A stretch of 64,000 nt of DNA from Peromyscus leucopus (taxonomy: Eukaryota; Chordata; Mammalia; Rodentia; Cricetidae), in contig NC_051083.1 in NCBI RefSeq assembly GCF_004664715.2, positions 100,159,661 to 100,223,660 on the forward strand, written 5' to 3'. A model generated the notes under the pieces. The model was not told the DNA's origin, searched no databases, and saw nothing but the letters and a program-made list of their open reading frames with translations. Positions 23,247 through 32,530 of the stretch are shown here, one piece after another (the stretch's first letter is position 1; the number at the start of each line of letters is the position of its first letter). Position numbers and translations under genes: made by a program.

Positions 23247-23419
23247 AGGGAGAATATTCTTTTGTCTACGAATGAATCAGAACTTAAATACTATACCTCA
23301 GTAAGTCAGTATGCTATAATTCTCAATAAGTGGTACTTGTGAAAAGTATCCTTAACACTGCTTTTTGTTGCCAATTATCTTGTAGAGTAGACCTGTTTCT
23401 AATGCCACATGAACTATTC

Positions 23420-23952
23420 CAAGTGTGATGGCTATCTGTGGTTGTCAACTTAACTACATCTGGAATTAACAAAAACCCAAGTGGCTGAGTACATGTGTGA
23501 GGGATTTTTCTTGATTGAATATTTGAAATGGAAAGACCCACCATAAATCCAGATCTTTTCAGGAGGGAAGATCCACCTTAAATCTAGGCCATACCTTCTG
23601 GCAGTAGTCTATATGAAAGACATGGAGGAAGGAAGTTCTTGCTCTTTGCCTACTTGCCCTCATTCTCACTGGCAAGTTAATTCCTTCACTGGCATTAGAG
23701 CCTACTTTTTGGGGATTCTGGCACATAGAGAAGACCAGCTGAGACATCCTGCCTCATGGACTGAACAACTACTGGATTCCTGGACTTTCAGTTGGTAGAC
23801 AGCCATTGTTGGACTAGCTGGACCATATCCTGTAATCCACTCCAATAAATCATATATATGTGTGATTATCATATATAATATGTTATATATAATCCATATG
23901 GATACATTCATTCGTTCTATCAGTTCTTTTCCTCTAGAGAACCCTAACAGAT
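23420..23952 (+). mobile_element. Rodent hAT-Charlie element
   Basis: 'gatggctatctgtggttgtcaacttaactacatctgg' at the left and 'ttcttttcctctagagaaccctaacag' at the right are the ends of a non-autonomous rodent Charlie family. The 23855-23895 stretch is TA-rich. No transposase frame. Confidence 0.65.
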
Positions 23953-24249
23953 TTTAGATAATGCAAATTGAAATGTAAAAATTTAAACCTTACACAAAAC
24001 ATTCCAGTCAAATATAGGCTATCCCAACCATTGATTTCTCTGTGTGTTTATGTTGTACTACAAATACATAGCCCACTTATGTTTTGTGGTACTAGAATCA
24101 AGCACAGGGCTTCATGCATCCTAAGCAAGCAATCTAACACTGAGTTACATCTCTAGATGGTTTTTTGTTTATTTGTTTGTTGTTGTTGTTTTTGCTTTTG
24201 ACATTGTTCCCTTGTGTAGTTCAGGTTACCCTTAAGTTCAAAATATTAC

Positions 24250-24470
24250 TGTCTGGAGGTAGAGAGATGGATTGGTAGTTAAGAGTGATTACTGCCCTTG
24301 CAGAAGAGGACAAAGTTTGCTACCCAGCACCTGTGCTTCGGAGTTCACAACTGCCTATAACTCCAGCCCCAGGGGGTCCAACATGTTCTTATGGGCTTTG
24401 GTACACCTTCACTCACATATAAAAGTACCCACACACACAGACACACACATACAATTATGTTGCTGAAGTT
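24250..24470 (+). mobile_element. B2-family SINE
   Basis: 'gaggtagagagatggattggtagttaagag' through 'aactgcctataactccagcccc' and a CA-rich end; diverged. Confidence 0.75.
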
Positions 24471-25054
24471 TTCAGCTACACAAGTAACATTATATGGACT
24501 GAACAGATTATATTTTGGAATATATGCATATATATTCATATGTACACATACATGCAATAATAAAAGTGAAAAAACAAGAATTTAAAGGAAAGGAGAGTTT
24601 AGAGAGAAGAAAGGGAACGGAGAGATGTAATTATATTATAATCTCAAAAGAGGAAGAAAGAATATATTACTCTCTTAGTCTTCAGAAGGACAGGATTACA
24701 GATGTATATCTACATACATACTAGCCTTGTCTCTTTCTAGTTTAGTGGCCATATTTTCAAAGATAGAGTTCTAAGAATGTTTCTTTATTCTGTTCTAAAG
24801 TTTTCAAATATAAAGTCATGAAAAGCTATGCAAGCAAATAAAACATGGCATGATATAGACAATGATATCTATGAAATTAAGTATTTACTGTCACAGGAAG
24901 TAACTCATTTAATGTTTGCATTAACAATTATATGATAAGGACAAACCATTAACAGTGCATACAACATTAGAATAATGATGTATCCTAACCAATACTTTGC
25001 TATACACTCCTGGCAATCACTGAACCCATCTCAAACAGATGGAGTATTATGTAC

Positions 25055-25587
25055 TGTTGTAGAATATTATTTTAAGATGTGTTACATTTGTTTATACAGT
25101 GGAACATCTGTTTAATGATGCAAAGATGTGTTGCATTCTTTTATGTTGCATTTGTTTAACCCTGTGAAGTTGAGTTACTTTACCTATCTAAAACACCTGA
25201 TTGGTCAAATAAAGAGCTGATCAGCCAATAGCAAGGCAGCAGAAAGGTCAGGTAGGGCTGGCAGGCAGGGAGAACAAATAGGAGACATCTTGGTAGAGTA
25301 GATCAAGGAACAAGAAAAGGAGGACATGAGGAGCCAGCCCCCTAGCCACACATCCAGACAGAGAATAAGAAGTAAAGAAAGGTATATAGAATAGAGAAAG
25401 ATAAAAGCCCAGAGGCAAAAACTAGATGGGATTATTTAAATTAAGAAAATCTGGCAAGAAACAAGCCCAACTAAGGCAGGGCATTCATAAAGAAGAATAA
25501 GCCTCTCTGTGTGCATTTATTTGGGAGCTGGGTGGCAGGACCCCCAAAGAGTAAAGGGTAAAGCTAAGAAAAAAAAACCCAACTACA
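25055..25587 (+). mobile_element. Solo LTR, family B (RMER17-like), 6-bp TSD
   Basis: A 533-bp LTR TGTTGTAGAATATT...CCAACTACA with perfect ATGTAC duplications (25049-25054, 25588-25593). It has CCAAT ('gccaatagc') and AATAAA-like signals. Same family as 7151-7676 but in the opposite direction. No ERV coding region is attached. Confidence 0.88.
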
Positions 25588-25593
25588 ATGTAC

Positions 25594-26294
25594 TCTACCA
25601 ATATCAAAGGATTATTTGCTAAGATAAAATAGAGTAATTATATATGAAGAGCTAAACAAATGGAATTACTTTAACAACGACTGTACCTTTCAATTCAAGC
25701 TAATTTTTTTATTTTACATTGCAAACTTGCAAAAGAAAGAAATTAAGGGATCACTAGAGGATTGCTTCTAGAGTAAATCAGTTCAAGGTCCAACAACTCA
25801 AAAATATAATCTACAGCTATTAAAATATGAGTCAGCTCTAAAAAATGTGCTTCATATTCCATTTTTCAGGAAGTCACTCCATAAAGAAAGGCAGATACTT
25901 GATTCAGGTCAAAAAATTAAATCACAAACATGTTCCAGTAAATGCACTAGCAGGACCTACAACTATGAGACCAAGTCAGATGTTGTGTTTATCCGACTCC
26001 ATTTTACAACTGAATACAATGTACCATATCCTACAGTTGAAAAGGTGAGCCAACACATGTAGGAAATCCTAGAGTCAATTCCTGGTTTACAGGAAAACAT
26101 GTGATTATCCAGGACACAGCACAATCTGGCAAAAGAATTCCTAAATCTGTTTTACAGACCTACTGCTCATGGACATCAAAATTACTGTATAATGCATCAG
26201 ATGAATTAGCTGCAAGTAGGCTCAAACACATGCCCTCAGTTGTAGCACTGGTGACAGAGGAAGCTGTGAAAACAATAAGATTTGTTTAAATAAC
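25594..26294. other. Unassigned sequence
   Basis: Short frames at 25845-26062 and 26101-26289 have no recognisable domain. No repeat signature. Balanced composition in 25850-26280 could be a conserved noncoding element or an old retrocopy. Confidence 0.3.
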
Positions 26295-26304
26295 CAAGAA
26301 ATTC

Positions 26305-26441
26305 TTTTTTTGTTTTGTTTTGTTTTGAGCCTGTGTAGCCCTGGCTGTCCTGGAACTCACTCTGTAGACCAGGCTGGCCTCGAACTCAGAAATATGTCTG
26401 CCTCTGCCGGGTTTAAAGGCATGTGCCACCACTTCCTGGCT
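26305..26441 (-). mobile_element. B1 SINE with internal deletion
   Basis: Antisense B1 lacking the 'acagggtttctct' part near its tail. CAAGAAATTC at 26295-26304 and 26442-26451 is the duplication. Confidence 0.92.
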
Positions 26442-27194
26442 CAAGAAATTCATTTTAAGGCAACAAATTATCACAGTCTCCAAAAAGCTCATATCACGTC
26501 TATAAGCAGGGAACCTGAAACAAGACTTTCCACAGAGAATGAGTGGCCTTCCTAAAACAGGATAACAACTTTTGGATCACTCTTTTTATATCCTTTTGTG
26601 GGTGAGAATTTTTATGAAGAAAAGTTGAGAAAGTGGATATACTCAAAAAGATCATCAGGATAAACCAACTGATTTCATGTAAGGGTGCAAACTCCTCTTA
26701 AATGGTAATCTTCTCAAGAGGTGGTCATAATCATATAGCTTTAAGCTCCATCCCAGTGAAGGAGGAAAGTGAACCTGAAGTTGAAAAGAGAACTGAGAAA
26801 AGGGACAGAGGTGGTAAGCAAAGAATAGACACCATAAATGCAGAAAAATGTAAAAAGACACCAAAGATACACTCTGCCAACAGCCGTCTTCTTCTCTCCA
26901 TTTTCCCCTCTTGGCAAACCTATTAGAGACAGCAAGGCTTTGTGACTACAGATTTTGGAGAAACTGTGCAAAGTTTACAAACTGGATGAGCTCTAAGCCA
27001 GGGATAGCCAAGAAAATTGTAGGTTCCCAGTAAGCTCATATCATATACACTATGATAAATAGATACAAAATAACACGGCACTAGATCTTGAACACATCCT
27101 AGTTTGGGTTTTGAACCTTAGGTTAATCACTAAATTTCTGTCTGTATTTTCATTCACTCAAACAGAAAGCATTTACATTTATATGACCTTGACT

Positions 27195-27352
27195 GTACAT
27201 TGGAATCACCTGGGAAGATTTTGTTTAAGTCTCTTAGGCACTGAGACCCTGATTTAATTGGTCTGGGGTAAGTTCTTGGCATAAAAAAAAAAATTAAAAA
27301 AAAAATCCTCCCTTGGGATTTAAATGTCTAGCCAAGGCAGGAAACACTGGTC
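27195..27352 (+). mobile_element. MER5A (hAT-Charlie) relic
   Basis: 'cattggaatcacctgggaagattt', 'ctgatttaattggtctggggt' and a terminal 'ggaaacactg' match the order of MER5A. This is a placental-wide element, so the site predates rodents. Confidence 0.75.
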
Positions 27353-27452
27353 TATTTCATCTTATGTATGTAGGAGGGACGGTAAAATGATGTAGAAAGC
27401 CTTCCCTTCCTTCTTCTTTTGAAACTCGTCGATTTCCCTTAGGTCAATGTTG

Positions 27453-27558
27453 TTTTAGCTCATTTTGCAACCATCGCTTAATTAGCAGAATATCATCTCT
27501 GCTATTTTTAGCTCATTTTCCAACCACCGCTTAATTAGCAGAATAGCATCTCTGCTTT
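27453..27558. repeat. Two-copy 53-bp tandem duplication
   Basis: 'ttttagctcattttgcaacc' at 27453 recurs as 'ttttagctcattttccaacc' at 27506. Both copies run through 'cgcttaattagcagaata' and 'catctctgct' with only a few mismatches. Confidence 0.92.
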
Positions 27559-28479
27559 TTCCCTTCTTCAAATCTCTTCTCCATCCAATAAACCACCTCA
27601 TGCTTGTCTAAATAATCAATTTGGTTCTGAAACATTAACCCACTAAGACTCACTGTAAATACAGTGTAACAATGCCATCAAACAAAATTATCTTGAAGAA
27701 GATAGTGTGTACCTGTATGTATATTCATGTGTATGTAAGCAGGTATAACCTCCAAATGTGCTCAGTTTTCTTCATATCTCAGGTGCCCACTTTCATTTAC
27801 ATAAAATGAACATGATATCTGTACTCAAAAATATTGCTTCTAAATACTTCATGGATACATTTTGTCAAAACAAAAGACAAGTGACTCATGTACTGATATC
27901 TCATTTAAATGAAAAGGAGAATATCACAAAATTTATTTACTCTACCTGATCTTGTTATGGTCTCAAAAAGAATATACATTTGAATGACAAAAATAATAAG
28001 TGATTGGTTTTCCTTTTCTTTTATAATTTGTCATTTTATTAAATCTACTTTTAAATAAAACTACTTTGTTCTAATTAACTCACAAATAAAAACATTCTTT
28101 ATAAACACAACTGGTTAAAGTACGCCATTCAAACATTTGCCCCGTCCCAAACCCTGTCCATTTCCGTGAACTGCCATATAGTTGAACTGGTCATTCTAAT
28201 GTGACAGAGCTTCACTTAGGGTTTTATACTTTTACTATCAATTACATTTTTATTCACTTGTCCACCACCACAAAAAAAAAATTACAAAACCATGGCGGAC
28301 TTGAAGCCAGGAAAGGAAAATGTGTTTATATGCTCTTTCACGACTCATGTGTTCTTCTACCTGCATTCCATCCTTCATCATCACCTAATACTAGCCTTTG
28401 TCGCCTTTCTAAATGTGACAACTCTATGCATACTTACATCAGTTAACATATATACACATACACATTATAGGCTGGGAAA

Positions 28480-29120
28480 TAAAACTGATAATCAACATAT
28501 GGGGTAAGAAAATCAACAGACACTTTTTTTAAAAGAAGAAACACAAATGACATGTATTTCTCAAAGTGTTTAACATCTGTAGTCATTGGGCAAATGCAAA
28601 TTAAAACTACTTTCAGACTTCACCTCACCCTAGTCAGAATGGCTATCATCCAGAAATCTAACAACAAATGTTGGAGAGGACAGGGTTGTGGGGGTTGGAA
28701 GAGTAATTCTTATTCACTCCTGGTAAAATTCAAATTAATATAGCAGTCATGGAGATTAGCTTGGAATTTCCTCAAAAATTAACACAAAACAAACAAATAG
28801 CCACATGACCCAGCTATACCACTCCTCGCATATATACTCAAAGGACTCTGGAGCACGTAGGGAGTTGCACGTCCATGTTTACAGCTGCTGTATTTACAAT
28901 AGCAATGAAAAGGAACTAACCTAGATGTCCAATTACAAATGAATAGATAATGAAAATGTGGTACACACAATAGAATGTTATTCAGCTATTCAGAAAAATG
29001 AAATTTGCACGCAAATGGACAGGCTTGGAGAGGATAATATTAAGCAAAATAACCCAATCTCAGGAAGAGAAAATCTGCGTATTCTCCTTTATATGTTTAT
29101 CCTAGCTTATAGTAAAGCTG
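28480..29120 (+). mobile_element. Old L1 ORF2 fragment
   Basis: 'aaattaaaactactttcagacttcacctcaccc', 'gacccagctataccactcct' and 'aatgtggtacacacaatagaatgttattcagctatt' are the C-terminal ORF2 region of L1. Many stops; no tail visible. Confidence 0.85.
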
Positions 29121-29139
29121 AGTTATTTTAAGAAATCCT

Positions 29140-29275
29140 ATCAAGTGGTTGCTCACGCCTGTAATCAGGTGAGATTGAGTCAAGAGGATTATCTCAAGTT
29201 CAAGGCCAACCTGGGATTCACAGTGAATTGAGTGCTAGGCCGAAATACAGACTATGTCTCAAAACAGAGTAGGAG
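29140..29275 (+). mobile_element. Old B1-like SINE
   Basis: 'ctcacgcctgtaatcaggtgagattgag' to 'actatgtctcaaaaca'; highly diverged. Confidence 0.55.
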
Positions 29276-29625
29276 AAATGACAGTGGGTAAAGTCTTGTC
29301 AACAGCATGACAACTGGAGTCCAGACCCCCAGAACCTTTGTAAAGGACAGACAGAGTAGCTCAGGTATTTGTAATCCCAGCACTCCTTTAGGGAGGTGGG
29401 AGAAAGAGACAGCAGAGTCCCTGGGAGCTCAGAGGCCAGGAGAGCCTATCTTAAGGTAGAATTGATACACAAAGTACTTCTCAGATGACCACACACTGGC
29501 CATGGCACCCATGTGCTTGCATTCATATGTGCATGTTTGTGCAAATGGGTATCACACACAAAGGAGAAAGCAGGGAGAGAATGAAAAAGAAAAGGAAGAA
29601 AACACACAAACAAAAACACACCTTC
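29276..29625 (+). mobile_element. B3/B4-type SINE cluster
   Basis: Fragments of a B3 head, a B1-like middle ('tcaggtatttgtaatcccagcac') and a CA/TG-rich B3-like end are mixed. Exact units cannot be separated by eye. Confidence 0.4.
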
Positions 29626-29694
29626 CTTGGTAGGTAATGTGTTTGTGAGGCAAGAATGAGTATCTTAAGTTTAATCCCCAGAATCCACATAAAA

Positions 29695-29930
29695 AAGTAA
29701 AAAGCTGGGCACAGTTGTTTATTTGTAACCCCAGTGCTGGAGATGAATTCTCAGTGTTCTCAAACTGGCCAGCCTAGCCTACTTAACAACTCCAGAGCAG
29801 TGAGAAAAAAAAAAAGAACTGCACCTTAGGTTGACCTCTGGCCTCCACACTCATGTATACATTTACATATGCACCCTCACACATGTGTGCAGTGGCACAC
29901 ACACAAGTATACACTCCAAACAATAAACAA
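29695..29930 (+). mobile_element. B4-type SINE
   Basis: 'agctgggcacagttgtttatttgtaaccccagtgctgg' is followed by 'gacctctggcctccacactcatg' and CA-rich sequence. Confidence 0.5.
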
Positions 29931-31839
29931 TATAGACACTAGTAAAGATTAACATGGGAGGGATCTGGGTATTTAGAGTTCTTGAATCGCATGTGCAAAA
30001 CACTGCACCACCACCAATAAAAAGATTTTGGTGAGTTAACTATTTACCAAGAACAAACAAGGCTCTGTGTTGTGCTGAAGCTTGCCTCAGGAAAACAACT
30101 GAAGGAAGGCTTAAAAGCAAATGGCTATACCTGCAAAAAATGATGGTCATGTTTGTGATAAACGTCGTTATACAGAAAAAGCAATATAGAACGGGAACAG
30201 TGAACAAGTATATGCCTTTAAAGTTGCTCTTCATATCCTCAGGGAGAGTCAGGCAAAACATAAAAGGAAAATAAAGCCAGCACTGTCACATAAGTAGTAA
30301 AGCCAATAAGTACCCTGGGAATTCAAAGAAACTGAAGACTGCTATGGATTATGGAAAAAGATTCTTGGAAAGTCTCAGACATGAAGATAGCCTCATACAA
30401 TGATGAGGCAGAATTACACAAAATATATATTTGAGGGGCTGGAAGCTGACCTAATTGGAAGAGAAGGTAGGAACGTTTGTGGAGATAAGGTTGCAATAAT
30501 TAACCTGGGGCCAGATAGTAACAGTCTGAAATGTCTAGCTAAGATCCTTAAAGTTTGTCTTGCAGGTACAGGTTATAAAGAACAGTACGTGAAAAAAAAA
30601 ATCCCTACAATGATGCATCCTGAAGCCATTTTTTCTTGAAGCTTTTCAAGCACACACCAAGGAGCATATCTTGCCAATATCTAGCCAGGAGTCTGTGAAT
30701 AGAGTGTTTGGGAAATCTGTTCTGAGTAAAGGTGTAAACATTCAAACCTGTTTCCCACAATATAAAATCAGGTATTGATTATGCATTCATAGTTCTTTGG
30801 ATACTGCCTAAGACAACTACTGAATAGGAAGCTTCAATTTTAATTTTTTCCTCTTTTTGCCATCCTTTGCCAGTACACATATCTTGATTCGGTGTCTAGA
30901 AACTAAAAGCACTAAAATTGTCTTCTTTATAAATAAGGTTGTTTACTACTTCTCACTATGTGTGAATTTACTATGTTGCTTCAAAATCACTACATCGATT
31001 CAAATATTTTTGGTGCATAATTTATTTCAGCAGAGTAGATGGAACACATCAACAACAAAAAAAAGATTGTGAAAAGAAAATAAAACTTTCAGCAAACCTT
31101 CACAAAGCTAAAAATGAGCAGCACTGCATTAGAAGGAGAGGGAATTCACAGCAACAACAAGCAAATGCCCAGCCACAACAAAGACTAACACCGAGTACAG
31201 GATAATCCACTAACCATCAACTCCATAAGAAATGGATTTTTTTCTCAAAAATCCCCATTCATTTTTTTTTTAGTTTTCTGCTATAAAAATCAAAACTAAC
31301 ATCACCCCAAAATGGACTACCTTTCATGCAGTAAACAAACACTTAAGTGACTGATGTTTTAATTTGCTAGTGCAACAAACACTAATCTAACCACCATCAC
31401 TTCTCAACACCAGGAAAATGAAAATAAAATAAAATAAAATAAAACACACTCTGTAAGGCATAGGCAAGAAAAAAAAAAGGAGACAAAAACATCCTAAGAT
31501 GATTAAACAAATCCACCATAGGAACACACACACAAACAGCAAGCCTTACTCTGAAAAAGGACTATGCCATTCTTCCAGGCATGGATGCCTTCAAGGAATA
31601 CGTAGAGATTATGATTTTCTGCATTGTCTGTTCCCAACTCCCCTCACCCCCTCCCACCTACTCTCGGTTGAGGTGGAGAAAGCTAGGACCAAGAGTTGAA
31701 AGAAGTGCATTAAGAAAGGTGTCAATAAGTCCCTTCTGCCTGGGTGCAACACTCTTTAACAATAATGCCCCTAACATCCCAGCCAGCTTCTCCATCATCC
31801 CTGGGCTACTGGCGCCCCTCTTTTCCGCTGCCTGCATTG
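29931..31839. other. LRCH2: Unique sequence of intron 1 near exon 1
   Basis: AT-rich with short A-runs and an (AAAAT)n stretch at 31414-31445. No exon or repeat recognised. A 79-codon plus-strand frame at 30400-30639 has no domain and is probably chance. Confidence 0.5.
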
Positions 31840-31987
31840 CCCCTCACAGTCAGAGGAGGCTGATAGGATTCCGGGACTCCCGCCGCCTCCGCGCGCCGCC
31901 GGCCCAGCAGAGTCCAACAAGGCAGCCACGCAGCTACCCACTCCCCATCCTCCCTGCAGGCCCTGCTTCCCCTCCCCCCAGCCTGTC

Positions 31988-31989
31988 AC
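31988..31989 (-). other. LRCH2: 5' splice site of LRCH2 intron 1
   Basis: On the minus strand the exon end reads CAAGCAG followed by GTGACA. Homology to the LRCH family stops exactly here, and the reading frame beyond turns into low-complexity Gly/Ala sequence before a stop at 31934. Confidence 0.85.
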
Positions 31990-32359
31990 CTGCTTGGGTG
32001 GTGTCCGTCAGGTCGTAGCCGCTGCCTGGGAAGTCTCTGAGTTTCCTGCCACTGAGGCTCAAGATGCCAGAGTTCCCCGCCTCCTCTAGGGCCCGGTCCA
32101 GGCTCCTCACCGTGTGCTGAGGCTGCAAGCTCCCCGGGTGCCACTGCGGCCCATTGGGGAACGGCTGACCGAAAAGAGTCGGGACCGGGATGGGCACCGC
32201 CACGGTCCCGCCACAGCCGCCACCTCCTCCCGCCCCGGCCCCGCCACCTCCTCCTCCACCACCACCTCCTCCTCCAGCGGCGCCACCGCCACCGCCACTT
32301 CCACCTCCACCACAACTGCCGCCCCCACTGTTCCCACCGCCTCCCTGACTCGCCGCCAT
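31990..32359 (-). CDS. LRCH2: LRCH2 first coding exon (residues 1-123)
   Basis: The product is leucine-rich repeats and calponin homology domain containing 2. This exon encodes an N-terminal glycine-rich tract (about residues 6-51, with a run of 12 Gly at 29-40), a Pro/Val segment (PIPVPTLFGQPFPNG), and the lead-in to the first leucine-rich repeat (ILSLSGRKLRDFPGSGYDLTDTTQA). I recognise the order and the LRR lead-in as LRCH2, as opposed to LRCH1, 3 or 4. The chosen ATG (32359-32357) has A at -3 and G at +4 and begins MAASQ. The exon ends in phase 1 at 31990, followed by GTGACA, a good donor; the split codon G|.. fits an Asp start to exon 2. The full protein is about 760 residues, so later LRRs and the C-terminal CH domain lie outside the window. 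LRCH proteins are membrane- and cytoskeleton-associated scaffolds, and family members bind DOCK exchange factors. The role of LRCH2 itself is little known. Confidence 0.9.
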
Positions 32360-32518
32360 GTTCCTGGGAGAGAGAATAGCCCCCGACAATACTCGGAGTC
32401 TGGGCCGCGAGTGGAGGGGGTTCTTAGGACGCATGCGCAGGCTGGGGGTGGGAGGGGGGCCGAGAGAGATGGTGGGGAGGAACCCCGGGCCAGTGGCTAG
32501 GAGGTGTCGCGCGCACAC
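32360..32518 (-). other. LRCH2: LRCH2 5' leader with open in-frame extension
   Basis: The frame of the LRCH2 start codon stays open upstream for 53 codons, with in-frame ATGs at 32434 and 32518. The ATG at 32434 has C at -3 and C at +4, a weak context, whereas the downstream ATG is strong. I treat this stretch as 5'UTR. A longer N-terminus is possible but not supported by what I know of the family. The transcription start is not determined. Confidence 0.5.
32430..32439 (-). promoter_or_regulatory. NRF1-type palindrome in LRCH2 promoter
   Basis: The sequence CGCATGCGCA on the plus strand (TGCGCATGCG on the minus strand) matches the NRF1 core. It lies about 70 bp upstream of the LRCH2 start codon inside the CpG island. 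The alternative in-frame ATG at 32434 falls inside this motif. Binding is inferred from the motif only. Confidence 0.5.
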
Positions 32519-32530
32519 AGAGGACGTTGG

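Larger units (their letters stand above)
1..31989 (-). other. LRCH2: LRCH2 intron 1 (partial)
   Basis: Everything downstream of the exon 1 donor on the minus strand should be intron until exon 2. I saw no stretch with the expected LRR codons next to an acceptor, so the intron probably continues past position 1. It is filled with the repeats listed separately. Confidence 0.65.
31840..32530. promoter_or_regulatory. LRCH2: CpG island over LRCH2 promoter and exon 1
   Basis: CG dinucleotides are dense here and nearly absent in the flanking tens of kilobases. The island covers the 5' leader, exon 1 and the start of intron 1. I see no TATA box near the exon. G-rich boxes at 32440-32460 resemble Sp1 sites. 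This is the usual look of a broadly active, TATA-less mammalian promoter. If the locus is X-linked, the island would be expected to carry methylation on the inactive X. Confidence 0.85.

Noticed and set aside
27453..27558. Repeat array resembling CRISPR spacing
   Set aside because: Only two adjacent copies without spacers, in a mammalian genome.
31986..32337. Minus-strand Arg/Trp-rich and Val/Glu-rich frames over exon 1
   Set aside because: Other frames of the same GGN repeat; the LRCH2 frame explains the sequence.
32114..32500. Plus-strand frame rich in Thr/Ser across the CpG island
   Set aside because: It is the antisense shadow of the LRCH2 glycine tract and leader; no splice or start evidence.
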